Below, one piece after another: positions 40,612 to 49,051 of a stretch of 64,000 nucleotides of DNA (within the stretch, counting starts at the first letter, position 1; every line of letters starts with the position of its first letter). The stretch lies in contig NZ_BBYG01000022.1 of assembly GCF_001184025.1 (NCBI RefSeq), forward strand, positions 124,001 to 188,000. Reading direction: 5' to 3'. Under the pieces are notes generated by a model. It made no database searches, had not been told where the DNA came from, and worked only from the letters and a program-made list of their open reading frames with translations. The stretch comes from Streptomyces maremycinicus (GTDB lineage: Bacteria > Actinomycetota > Actinomycetes > Streptomycetales > Streptomycetaceae). The position numbers and the translations under genes are program-made.

Positions 40612-41382
40612 TTAGGTGCGCGGCCCCAGGGGGTGCTGGAACCCTTGCGACGCGATGTGGGCGGCCGTCTCCAGCAGATCGCCCGCGAAGTCCTCGATGG
40701 CCCGCTCGGGGATACGGGCGCTCGGCCCGCTGAGCGAGAGCGAGGCGACGACCACGCCTGACTGGGTGCGGATCGGGACGGCGACGGCCGTGAGGCCGAC
40801 ATCGCGCTCACCGTGGCTGACCGCGTAGCCGCGGTCGGCGGCCTCCTCCGCCCACAGGCGCAGCTGCTCGACGTGGGCCACGCCGTGCGGCGAGCCCGCG
40901 GCGACCCGCTGGAGCAGGCCGTCGGTGGCGCCGATGAGCAGCACCTTGGAGGAGGCGCCGGCCCACAGCGGCAGCTCGTCGCCCACCCGCACCACATGCC
41001 GTAGCGGCTGCGGACTCTCCTGCTGGGCGACGCAGACGCGATGGATGTCGCGGCGGATCATGAGATTCGCCGTCTCGCCCCGGCGGTCGACCAGCTCGCG
41101 CAGCAACTTCTGTGTGTCGGGCGGCAGTTCCCAGCTGGTGTGCGCCAGATGGGCCCATCGCCACAGGCCGGGGCCGGCCGTGTAGCCGCCCGGTGTCGCC
41201 CACAGCAGCCCGTACTGCTCCAGGGTCTGCACCAGGCGGACCACCGTGGTCTTGGGCAGGCCGGTGGCGTCGACCATGTCCTTCAGGGGGACAGTGGGCT
41301 GATCTTCGGTCAGCAGCGACAGGATGTCCAGAGCGCGGCGCACACTGCGCACCCCGCCGCCCGGTCCTTGCTCCGCGTCCAC
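40612..41382 (-). CDS. IclR-family regulator
   Basis: The protein has 256 residues. The winged helix (about 12-70) has VRSVRRALDILSLLTEDQPT and ATGLPKTTVVRLVQTLEQYG. The IclR ligand domain (about 85-245) has TANLMIRRDIHRVCVAQQES, LPLWAGASSKVLLIGATDGL, GYAVSHGERDVGLTAVAVPI and VVASLSLSGPSARI. The GTG start follows GAAGGAG. It sits between the CoA-transferase operon and the divergent aldehyde dehydrogenase/ThDP/ABC operon. The gap contains an IclR-sized palindrome at 41472-41486, so it probably controls both arms. Confidence 0.9.
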   Translation of the reverse strand: MDAEQGPGGGVRSVRRALDILSLLTEDQPTVPLKDMVDATGLPKTTVVRLVQTLEQYGLLWATPGGYTAGPGLWRWAHLAHTSWELPPDTQKLLRELVDRRGETANLMIRRDIHRVCVAQQESPQPLRHVVRVGDELPLWAGASSKVLLIGATDGLLQRVAAGSPHGVAHVEQLRLWAEEAADRGYAVSHGERDVGLTAVAVPIRTQSGVVVASLSLSGPSARIPERAIEDFAGDLLETAAHIASQGFQHPLGPRT

Positions 41383-41471
41383 GTTCTCTCCTTCGTGAGG
41401 GGGCGGCCGCCGCAGCCCGGTGATCGGGCGCGACGCCTGGAGCGACAGCTTTCCCCAGTTGAGCCGTGTTG

Positions 41472-41486
41472 GAAATCGCTGATTTC
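41472..41486. promoter_or_regulatory. IclR-type operator palindrome
   Basis: GAAATC and GATTTC flank GCT as a perfect 6+3+6 palindrome, 15 bp in all, which is the size of known IclR-family sites. It lies just upstream of the -35 box of the divergent operon and 90 bases before the IclR gene. Confidence 0.6.
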
Positions 41487-41506
41487 AACTTCCCTGCGCC
41501 GCCCTA

Positions 41507-41535
41507 TTGCCACGGCCTTCCGGCGCCCGTACGTT
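41507..41535 (+). promoter_or_regulatory. Promoter of the aldehyde dehydrogenase/ThDP/ABC operon
   Basis: TTGCCA (41507-41512) and TACGTT (41530-41535) are 17 bases apart. The leader to 41595 is about 53 bases. The IclR-type palindrome lies 20 bases upstream. Confidence 0.6.
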
Positions 41536-41594
41536 ACACGCCAGTCCACAGAGCAGTCCACGGAAACCACTAGATGGTTTTTTCTGGAGACGTG

Positions 41595-43097
41595 ATGCTG
41601 CAAGACCTTCTCAAGGCCGCCGACGCGAACGACGTCGTCGAGGCCCTTCCCTATCTGGCCGGATCGTGGGGTGGTGAGGGCCCGCCCCTGGAACGCACCG
41701 GCCCCTACCTCAGACGCACGGTGAGCCGCGCGCCCACCGCGACGGCGGACGAGATCGACACCGCCGTCACCCGGGCCGGCCGCTACGCCCGGCAGATGGC
41801 CGACCTCGCGCCCGCCGCCCGGGCCGACATCCTCGAGACAGCCGCCCGCAACGCCACCGCCCACCGCGACCGGCTCGCCCGGCTCCTGGCCCTCGAGCTG
41901 GGCAAACCGCTCAGGGACAGCCGTACCGAGATCGACCGGGTGGCCTCCACCTTCGCCGTCTGCGCTGCCGAGGCCCGCCGTATCGACGGCGAGAACCTGC
42001 CGGTGGCCGGCTGGGACACGGGCATCGGCAACACCGCCCTCACCTACCGGGCGCCGGCCGGCGTCGCCCTGGCCATCACCCCGTTCAACGCGCCCGCCAA
42101 CCTGCTCGCGCACAAACTGGGCGCCTCCTTCGCCGCGGGCAACACCACCCTGGTCAAGGCACCACCCCAGGCCCCGGGCATCTCCGCCGCCGTCGTCGCG
42201 CTGCTCCTCGACAGCGGCATGCCCCACCAGGCGGTCCAGCTGCTGCACGGCGGGGGAGAGGTGGGCGCCGCTCTGTGCGGGGCCGACGCGGTGAGCGTCA
42301 TCAGCTTCACCGGCAGCGCCGAAACCGGGGCGGCGGTGGCCCGCGCGGCAGGAGCCAAACGGCTCGCACTCGAACTCGGCGGCAACGCCGCCACCGTCGT
42401 CTGCCAGGACGCCGACGCGGTCGCGGCGGCCCGGGTCTGCGCACGCACCGGCTACAGCAACTCCGGACAGAGCTGCATCTCCGTCCAGCGCGTGTACGTC
42501 CACCGCAGCCGTTACGACGAGTTCCTCGACGCCTTCACGGCCGCGGTCGACGCCCTCGTCGTGGGCGATCCCCTGCTGGAGACCACCGACATCGGCGCCA
42601 TGGTCGACGAGAACGCGGCCGAACGCGTGGTCGCCTGGTCGAAGGAAGCCCGGGACCTGGGCGCGAGCGTGATCCGGGGCGGCACCCGGGACGGCGCCAC
42701 CGCCGCACCCACGATCATCGCCGACCCACCCCCGAACGCCTCGGTGGTCGTGCGGGAGGTGTTCGGCGCGCTGGTGGCCGTGCTGCCCTACGACGACTTC
42801 GACACCGTGATCGAACAGTGTAACACCAGCCGCTACGGCCTCCAGGCCGGTCTGTTCACCCACGACATCACCCGCATCCTCACCGCCTGGCGGCGACTCG
42901 AGGTCGGCGGGCTGATCGTCAACGGCTCCTCCAACTTCCGCCTCGACCACGTGCCCTTCGGCGGGGTGAAGGACTCCGGCTTCGGCCGCGAGGCCCCCCG
43001 CTGGCTCATCGACGACTACACCGTCGTCAAGACCCTCATGCTGCGCGGTCTGTCCGTCTGGGGCGACAGCCGCGAGCTGCCCAAGGAGAACCCGTGA
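41595..43097 (+). CDS. Aldehyde dehydrogenase family protein (lactaldehyde/group X-like)
   Basis: The protein has 500 residues. It contains AITPFNAPANLLAHKLGASF, LVKAPPQAPGISAAVVALLL and ISFTGSAETGAAVARAAGAK. Catalytic Glu260 is in LALELGGNAATVVC, and Cys294 is in GYSNSGQSCISVQRVY. The C-terminal VPFGGVKDSGFGREAPRWLI follows. The clade resembles lactaldehyde, non-phosphorylating glyceraldehyde-3-phosphate and similar small-aldehyde dehydrogenases. It shares GTGA with the start of the ThDP enzyme gene, so the two proteins are made together. The aldehyde could be the product of that ThDP enzyme. Confidence 0.9.
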   Translation: MLQDLLKAADANDVVEALPYLAGSWGGEGPPLERTGPYLRRTVSRAPTATADEIDTAVTRAGRYARQMADLAPAARADILETAARNATAHRDRLARLLALELGKPLRDSRTEIDRVASTFAVCAAEARRIDGENLPVAGWDTGIGNTALTYRAPAGVALAITPFNAPANLLAHKLGASFAAGNTTLVKAPPQAPGISAAVVALLLDSGMPHQAVQLLHGGGEVGAALCGADAVSVISFTGSAETGAAVARAAGAKRLALELGGNAATVVCQDADAVAAARVCARTGYSNSGQSCISVQRVYVHRSRYDEFLDAFTAAVDALVVGDPLLETTDIGAMVDENAAERVVAWSKEARDLGASVIRGGTRDGATAAPTIIADPPPNASVVVREVFGALVAVLPYDDFDTVIEQCNTSRYGLQAGLFTHDITRILTAWRRLEVGGLIVNGSSNFRLDHVPFGGVKDSGFGREAPRWLIDDYTVVKTLMLRGLSVWGDSRELPKENP

Positions 43098-44845
43098 CCA
43101 CCGTGACCGCCGCCGAAGCCCTCGTCGCCCAGCTCGAGTCCTACGGCGTCACCCACGTCTTCGGCACCTGTGGACACACCAACATCGCCCTCCTCGACGC
43201 GCTGGGTCCGAGCCCGATCGAGTTCGTCATCGCCCGCCACGAACAGGCCGCCGCCCACGCCGCCGACGGCTACGCACGCGCCACCGGCCGCCCCGGCGTC
43301 CTGCTCACCCATGTCGGCCCCGGCATGATGAACGCCGTCACCGGCGTCGCCACCGCCGCCCTGGACTCCATCCCGCTGATCGTCATCACCGGCGACATCC
43401 CCTCCTACTACTACGGCCGTCACCCGCACCAGGAGGTCAACCTCCACGCCGACGCCGACCAGACGGCCATCTACCGGCCCTTCTGCAAGCGCACCTGGGC
43501 AGTGCAGCGCGTGCAGGACCTGCCGCGCGTCACCGAGCGGGCCTTCTTCACCGCCACCGGCGGACGCCCCGGGGCGGTCCTGATCAACATCCCCATGGAC
43601 CTGTTCAACCGGCAGGTCGCCCCCTACACCGGTGACCACCCGCTCCCCGGCCACCTCGGCCGGCCCGGACTGGACGAGGCGACCGCCGACAGGATCGCCG
43701 AAGCCCTGCTGGAGGCGGAGCGCCCGCTGATCTACTTCGGCGGCGGACTGCGCAGCCCCGGCGCCCGGACCCGGCTGCTCTCCCTGGCCGAGCACCTCGA
43801 CATCCCCCTGGCCCACTCCCTCATGGGCAAGGGCGTCATCCCCGACCGGCACCCCCTGCTCCTCGGCATGCCCGGCTTCTGGGGGCTCGAGACCACCCAC
43901 GAACACACCAAGGGCGCCGACGTCGTCCTCGCCCTCGCCACCCGCTTCGCCGAGACCGACGCCAGCTCCTGGGACGCCGCCCACACCTGGAACTTCCCGC
44001 CGAGCCGACTCCTCCAGATCGACATCGACCCGGCCGAGATCGGCCGCAACTACCCGGTGCACATCGGTGCCGTCGCCGACGTGGAACTCGCCCTGGAGAG
44101 GATCGACGCGGCGGTGCGCGCCCGGCAGAGCACCGCTCTGACCCGCCCGGGGCTGCGCGAAGGAATCGCCGCCGCCCGGAGCGCCGTCTTCGACGCGGCC
44201 CGCGAGGCCGGCCGCAGCGACGCGTTCCCGCTGCGCCCCCAGCGCATCCTGGCGGACCTGCGGGACGCCCTGCCCGACGACGCCGTCCTCGTCACCGACG
44301 TCGGCTGGAACAAGAACGGCGTCGCGCAGTGCTACGAACTGCCCGAGTCGGGACGCTTCATCACGCCGGGCGGCGCCTCCACGATGGGCTTCGGCCCCGC
44401 CGCCGCGGTGGGCGTGCAGATCGCCCGGCCCGACGGTGTCGTGGTCGCCCTGATCGGCGACGGCGGCATGAGCGCCCAGCTGCCCGCGGTGCCGATGGCC
44501 GTCGAACAGGGCGCGCCCGTCATCTTCGTGGTGATGAACAACCGGGCCCACGGCACCATCGCCGATCTCCAGGCCTCGTCCTTCGGGCGGTCCTACGGCT
44601 GCGAGTTCACCGACGCCGAGGGGCGGCCCTACAGCCCCGACTTCGCCCGGTACGGCGAGTCCTGCGGCGCCGACGGCTACACCATCACCGCACCTGGTGA
44701 CCTGCGTAAGGCCCTGGAGGACGCCATCGCCCGTCGCCGTCCCGCCGTGCTGGACGTGCCCATGGTCAACGAGCCGGTCCCCACCCCGGGCCACTGGAAC
44801 ATCAAGGACATCTACGCCGGCCACTTCCCGGCCGACACCCTCTGA
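43094..44845 (+). CDS. Thiamine diphosphate-dependent enzyme, acetolactate synthase-like
   Basis: The protein has 583 residues with the three domains of the ThDP decarboxylase/carboligase family. The Pyr domain has the catalytic Glu50 in FVIARHEQAAAHAADGYARA and LTHVGPGMMNAVTG. The middle domain has SLMGKGVIPDRHPLLLGMPG and LLQIDIDPAEIGRNYPV. The PP domain has the ThDP motif ALIGDGGMSAQLPAVPMA to VVMNN. It is closer to acetolactate synthase, oxalyl-CoA decarboxylase and sulphoacetaldehyde acetyltransferase than to pyruvate decarboxylase, but I cannot name the reaction. No regulatory subunit gene is present, so it is not the biosynthetic acetolactate synthase. Pairing with an aldehyde dehydrogenase suggests decarboxylation or lysis to an aldehyde. 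Confidence 0.88.
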   Translation: MTTVTAAEALVAQLESYGVTHVFGTCGHTNIALLDALGPSPIEFVIARHEQAAAHAADGYARATGRPGVLLTHVGPGMMNAVTGVATAALDSIPLIVITGDIPSYYYGRHPHQEVNLHADADQTAIYRPFCKRTWAVQRVQDLPRVTERAFFTATGGRPGAVLINIPMDLFNRQVAPYTGDHPLPGHLGRPGLDEATADRIAEALLEAERPLIYFGGGLRSPGARTRLLSLAEHLDIPLAHSLMGKGVIPDRHPLLLGMPGFWGLETTHEHTKGADVVLALATRFAETDASSWDAAHTWNFPPSRLLQIDIDPAEIGRNYPVHIGAVADVELALERIDAAVRARQSTALTRPGLREGIAAARSAVFDAAREAGRSDAFPLRPQRILADLRDALPDDAVLVTDVGWNKNGVAQCYELPESGRFITPGGASTMGFGPAAAVGVQIARPDGVVVALIGDGGMSAQLPAVPMAVEQGAPVIFVVMNNRAHGTIADLQASSFGRSYGCEFTDAEGRPYSPDFARYGESCGADGYTITAPGDLRKALEDAIARRRPAVLDVPMVNEPVPTPGHWNIKDIYAGHFPADTL

Positions 44846-44881
44846 CCGAAACCCCTGACCTCCTCCCTCCGACCGGCGCCC

Positions 44882-45020
44882 CTGCCCGACCTCTTCCGAC
44901 CAGGGCCCCCTGACCGACCCCTTCCGACCAGGGCCATCTGACCGACACCTTCCGATCGGCGCCACCTGACCGACTCCTTCGATCGGCGCCACCTGCCCGA
45001 CTCCCGCCGACCGGCGCCAC
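44882..45020. repeat. Five 28-bp tandem repeats between the ThDP and transporter genes
   Basis: Units begin at 44882, 44910, 44938, 44966 (27 bp) and 44993. They follow a pattern starting CTGACCGAC and ending GGCGCCAC, and a further degenerate copy precedes them at 44842. They diverge mainly in the middle. The 327-base gap 44846-45172 has no gene. Confidence 0.8.
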
Positions 45021-45093
45021 GGCGCCCGGCGGTACACACCGTCCCCCGGCCGGACCACGGCAGGCCGGCGGGGACGTGCCCCGCCTCCCTCTA

Positions 45094-45141
45094 CGCCCCC
45101 ACGCCTCACCGCCCCGACGCCTCACCGCCCCCACGCCTCAA
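45094..45141. repeat. Three 16-bp tandem repeats just before the binding-protein gene
   Basis: CGCCCCCACGCCTCAC (45094-45109) is followed by two copies with one change each, ending at 45141. It ends 20 bases before the ribosome binding site of the binding-protein gene and is pyrimidine-rich and G-poor on the coding strand. Confidence 0.8.
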
Positions 45142-45172
45142 GCCCACCCACGTCTTCCACGAGGTGAACCTC

Positions 45173-46342
45173 ATGCCCCGCCGATTCCGCCCATCACGCC
45201 CCTCCTCCCCGCGCACCGCACTGGTCGCGGCGATCGCCCTGGCCGCGGCCCTGTCCGCGTGCAGCGCCCCGGGCGAGTCCGACAGCGACACCCGGTCCGG
45301 CTCGGGCCCCATCAAGATCGCCGTCGTCAACGCCCGCAGCGGCCAGCTCTCCTCGCTGGGCGAGTGGGAGTACAAGGGCGCCAAGCTCGCCGTCGACGAG
45401 TGGAACAAGAAGGGCGGCATCAACGGCCGCAAGATCCAGCTGAAGTCGTTCGACGACCAGGGCGACCCGACCACCGGCACCAACCTGGCGCGCAAGATCG
45501 ACAGCGAGAACTACATCGCGATGATCGGCACCGCGGAGAGCGCGGTCACCATCGCCATGGCACCCGTGCTGAAGCAGGCCGGGATACCGAACATCACCTC
45601 CGGTCAGTCCGACGGACTCGTCGCCCAGAAGAGCCCGTTCCTGTTCCTCAACGGCCCCACCAGCACCACCTACGACAGCACCCTGGCCAAGTACCTGATC
45701 CAGGACAAGGGCTACAAGAAGATCGCGATGATCACCAACAACGGCTCCTTCGGCAAGGGCGAGCACGACGCCTTCAGCAAGGCCGCCAAGGATCTCGGCG
45801 TCACCCCGGTCACCGACCAGGTCGTCACCACCGACCAGAAGGAGTTCAGCGCCGCCCTCACCACGATCCGCTCGAAGAAGCCCGAGGTCGTCTTCATCGG
45901 CTCGGAGGAGGTCGAGGCGGGCCTCATCGTCAAGCAGGCCCGTGACCTCGGCATCACCGCGCCCTTCGCCGGCGCCGCCCCCCAGGGCACCCCCGTGTTC
46001 ATCGACACCGCGGGCAAGGAGGCAGCCGAGGGCACCATCGTCAGCTCCCCCTACCTGGGCAACGACATCAGCCCCGCGGCACAGAAGTTCGCCGCCGCGT
46101 ACAAGTCGGCCTACGGGGAGGATGCCGAACTGCACGGCGCCAAGGCGTACGACGGCGCCAACATCCTGCTCACCGCCCTGAAGTCCAGCGACGTCGCCAC
46201 CGGCAAGAAGCTCGCCGACGCCATCCGCGCGACCTCCTACGAAGGGCTGCTCGGGACGTTCGCGTACGGCCCCGAAGGCGTCGGCATCACCCGCACGACC
46301 ATCGGCGTCATCCAGGACGGCAAGCTCGTCGAGCAGAAGTGA
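45173..46342 (+). CDS. ABC importer substrate-binding lipoprotein, Liv (LivK) type
   Basis: The protein has 389 residues. A signal peptide ends in a lipobox Cys (LAAALSAC). The type I periplasmic-binding fold follows: PIKIAVVNARSGQLSSLGEW, AVDEWNKKGGINGRKIQLKS, ENYIAMIGTAESAVTIAMAP and KKIAMITNNGSFGKGEHDAF. The ATG at 45173 has GAGGTG six bases upstream; a GTG nine bases earlier is inside that site. Members of this class bind branched-chain amino acids, aromatic acids, amides or urea. The catabolic genes upstream suggest a carboxylic acid or amino-acid-derived ligand. Confidence 0.92.
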   Translation: MPRRFRPSRPSSPRTALVAAIALAAALSACSAPGESDSDTRSGSGPIKIAVVNARSGQLSSLGEWEYKGAKLAVDEWNKKGGINGRKIQLKSFDDQGDPTTGTNLARKIDSENYIAMIGTAESAVTIAMAPVLKQAGIPNITSGQSDGLVAQKSPFLFLNGPTSTTYDSTLAKYLIQDKGYKKIAMITNNGSFGKGEHDAFSKAAKDLGVTPVTDQVVTTDQKEFSAALTTIRSKKPEVVFIGSEEVEAGLIVKQARDLGITAPFAGAAPQGTPVFIDTAGKEAAEGTIVSSPYLGNDISPAAQKFAAAYKSAYGEDAELHGAKAYDGANILLTALKSSDVATGKKLADAIRATSYEGLLGTFAYGPEGVGITRTTIGVIQDGKLVEQK

Positions 46343-46349
46343 GAACGAC

Positions 46350-47219
46350 GTGCAGGACACCCTCCAAACCCTCGTCGGCGGCCTGAGCCTCGGCGCCGTC
46401 TACGCCCTGGTCGCCATGGGCTTCTCCCTCGTCTACCGCACCATGGGCCTGGTCAACTTCGCGCACGCCGACATCGCCATGATCGGCGCCTACACCGCCT
46501 CCACGTTCTACCTCACCTCCGAACTCCCCTTCGCCGTCGCCATGGTGGTGGCCATCGTCATCACCGGGGCCATCGGCCTGGTCATCGAGCGTGTCCTGCG
46601 CCCCCTGGAGAACAAGGACTTCGACCTGATGCTGATCGGCACGATCGGCTTCGGCATCGTCCTCCAGGCGCTGGCCGTCATCATCTGGGGCACCACCGGC
46701 CGCGCCGTGCCCTCACCGCTGCACTCCGCGCCCCTGGACGTCCTCGGCATCCGCGTACGCACCTACGACCTGCTGGTCATGGCCGTCGCCGCGCTCGCCG
46801 TGGTCGGCCTCGCCTTCTTCCTGTCCCGCACCAAACGCGGCGCGGCCATGCAGGCCGTGGCCATGGACCACGAGGCGGCCACCGCGGTCGGCATCGACGT
46901 CGGGCGCAGCAACGCCCTGGCCTTCGCCATCGGAGCTGGCCTCGCCGCCCTCGCCGGCGGACTGGTCGGGCCCATGCTCTACGTCGACGCCTCCCTCGGC
47001 GGTGCCCTCGGCATCAAGGGCTTCGCCGCGGCGATGCTCGGCGGCTTCGGCTCCATCCACGGCGCCGTGGTCGGCGGGATCGCCATCGGCGTCCTCGACT
47101 CCTACGCGGCCGGCCACTTCCAGGGCTACTCGGTGCTGGTCACCTTCCTGGTCTTCACGGCCGCGATCATGATCCGGCCCACCGGCATCTTCGGTGAAAG
47201 GACGGTCAGTCGCGCATGA
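46350..47219 (+). CDS. Liv-type ABC permease (LivH)
   Basis: The protein has 289 residues with about eight membrane helices. The N-terminal LVGGLSLGAVYALVAMGFSL and GLVNFAHADIAMIGAY are the LivH signature. The coupling region EAATAVGIDVGRSNALAFAI and the late GGFGSIHGAVVGGIAIGVLD are also typical. The GTG start lies 7 bases after the binding-protein stop, and the stop overlaps the next start (ATGA). Confidence 0.93.
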   Translation: MQDTLQTLVGGLSLGAVYALVAMGFSLVYRTMGLVNFAHADIAMIGAYTASTFYLTSELPFAVAMVVAIVITGAIGLVIERVLRPLENKDFDLMLIGTIGFGIVLQALAVIIWGTTGRAVPSPLHSAPLDVLGIRVRTYDLLVMAVAALAVVGLAFFLSRTKRGAAMQAVAMDHEAATAVGIDVGRSNALAFAIGAGLAALAGGLVGPMLYVDASLGGALGIKGFAAAMLGGFGSIHGAVVGGIAIGVLDSYAAGHFQGYSVLVTFLVFTAAIMIRPTGIFGERTVSRA

Positions 47220-49051
47220 AGTCCCGCCTCGCAGCCACCGGCGTCCTCGTCCTCGCCGCCTGGGCACTGCCGTACGGCCTGGGCAGCTACACCGTCCACG
47301 TCGTCAACATCGCCCTCATCTACGCCCTGCTCGCCCTCGGCATGGGCCTGGCCATGGGCGTCTCCGGACAGATCAACCTCGCCCAGGTCGCGTTCTTCGG
47401 CGTGGGCGCCTACGCCGTCGCCATCCTCACCACCCACTACGGCCACGGCTTCTGGCTCTCCGCCCTGCTCGCCGTCCTCGCCACCGTCGTCACCGGCCTC
47501 TTCGTCGGTGTGCCCGCGCTGCGCATGCAGTCCCACTACCTGGGCATCGTCACCCTCGGCCTCGCCCTGGGCTTCATCAACTGGATCACCAACGCCCACC
47601 TCACCGGCGGCGCCGACGGCATCTCGGGGATCCCCGTCCCCACCCTGCCCGGCGTGGACCTCTCCAGCGAGTACCTCTACTACTACCTGGAAGTCGTCGT
47701 CTTCGCCCTGGCACTCCTCTTCGGCCTCTTCGTCGTCCACACCTCGCTCGGCCGCCGCCTGCGCGCCATGCGGGACGACGCCCTCGCGGCAGGGGCCATG
47801 GGCGCGGAGATCCCGTTCCTGCGCATGACGGCCTTCCTGCTCGCCAGCCTCTACGGCGGCCTGGCCGGTGTGCTCTACTCCGGCCTCATCCGCTACGTCG
47901 CCCCCGAGACCTTCTCCATCGGCAACATGTTCATCCTGCTGGCCATGGTCATCATCGGCGGCCGCCGCTCCCTGGTCGGCTGCGTGGTGGGCGCCGTCGG
48001 CCTGACGATGGTCCGCGAGTGGCTCTCCGACTTCTCCACCTACGCCCAGCTCGGCTACGGCGTCGTCGTGGTCGCGATGGTCGTCTTCGCACCGACGGGA
48101 CTGGCCGGCGTCCCCGCACGGCTGCGCACCCTGTACGCACGGCGCCGCGCCCAGCAGCCCTCCCGCGCCGAGCTGCGCCCCTTCACCCCTTACACGGTCG
48201 AGGAACGCTCCGGCCCCGACGGCGTGCTCCTGTCCGTCGAGGGCGTCACCCAGCAGTTCCGCGGTCTGCGAGCCCTGGACGAGGTGACGCTCGCCGTGCA
48301 CCGAGGGGAGATCCGCGGCGTCGTGGGCCCCAACGGCTCGGGCAAGACCACCCTGTTCAACGTCATCAGCGGCTTCTACCGCGCGACGGCCGGCACCGTG
48401 CGCTTCGCCGACGCCGACACCACCGCCGCCCGGCCCTACACGCTCTCCCTGACCGGCCTGGCCCGCACCTTCCAGAACCTGCGCCTGTTCGGGCAGCTCA
48501 CCGTGCGCGAGAACATCCTCGTCGCGCTCGACCGCACCCGCGCGCACACCATCTGGCAGTACGCGCTCTGGCAGCCGGGCGTCCTCGCACGCGAACGCCG
48601 GCTGCGCGCCCGGGCCGACGACATCCTCGAACGCTACGGGCTGGTCGACTTCGCGGAAGCCGACCCCTCCTCCCTTCCCTACGGTATCCAGCGCCGTATC
48701 GAGATCGCCCGCGCCATGGCGGCCCGCCCGCGGCTGCTCCTGCTCGACGAACCGGCGGCCGGTCTGAACGGCGAGGAGGTCCAGCAGCTCATCCGCATCG
48801 TCCGCTCCATCCGCGACAGCGGAACCACCGTGATCCTCATCGAACACAACATGGGACTGGTCATGTCCCTGTGCGAGAAGGTCACCGTCCTGTCCAGCGG
48901 GAAGGTCATCGCGGAAGGCACCCCCCAGGAGGTCGTCTCCACGCCGGAGGTCATCGAGGCCTACCTCGGCGATTCCGACCCGGCCGAACTCGGCCTCGAC
49001 ACACCCCGGTCCGCCGCACGGCCGGAACACGCGCAGGAGGCCACCCCATGA
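47216..49051 (+). CDS. Liv-type permease-ATPase fusion (LivM-LivG)
   Basis: The protein has 611 residues. Residues 1 to about 315 are a LivM permease (VSGQINLAQVAFFGVGAYAV, GVPALRMQSHYLGIVTLGLA, FSIGNMFILLAMVIIGGRRS). After a linker, residues of about 340-590 are a LivG ATPase. Walker A is GPNGSGKTT, the Q-loop region is GLARTFQNLRLF, and Walker B is RLLLLDEPAAGLNGEE with VILIEHNMGLVM. The signature motif reads SSLPYGIQRRIEIARA, with PYG in place of the usual SGG/SYG. A fused LivM-LivG is uncommon but known in actinomycetes. It overlaps both neighbouring genes. Confidence 0.93.
   Translation: MKSRLAATGVLVLAAWALPYGLGSYTVHVVNIALIYALLALGMGLAMGVSGQINLAQVAFFGVGAYAVAILTTHYGHGFWLSALLAVLATVVTGLFVGVPALRMQSHYLGIVTLGLALGFINWITNAHLTGGADGISGIPVPTLPGVDLSSEYLYYYLEVVVFALALLFGLFVVHTSLGRRLRAMRDDALAAGAMGAEIPFLRMTAFLLASLYGGLAGVLYSGLIRYVAPETFSIGNMFILLAMVIIGGRRSLVGCVVGAVGLTMVREWLSDFSTYAQLGYGVVVVAMVVFAPTGLAGVPARLRTLYARRRAQQPSRAELRPFTPYTVEERSGPDGVLLSVEGVTQQFRGLRALDEVTLAVHRGEIRGVVGPNGSGKTTLFNVISGFYRATAGTVRFADADTTAARPYTLSLTGLARTFQNLRLFGQLTVRENILVALDRTRAHTIWQYALWQPGVLARERRLRARADDILERYGLVDFAEADPSSLPYGIQRRIEIARAMAARPRLLLLDEPAAGLNGEEVQQLIRIVRSIRDSGTTVILIEHNMGLVMSLCEKVTVLSSGKVIAEGTPQEVVSTPEVIEAYLGDSDPAELGLDTPRSAARPEHAQEATP

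Noticed and set aside
44882..45020. CRISPR array
   Set aside because: The 28-bp units are directly adjacent with no spacers. They diverge internally like a decaying tandem repeat.
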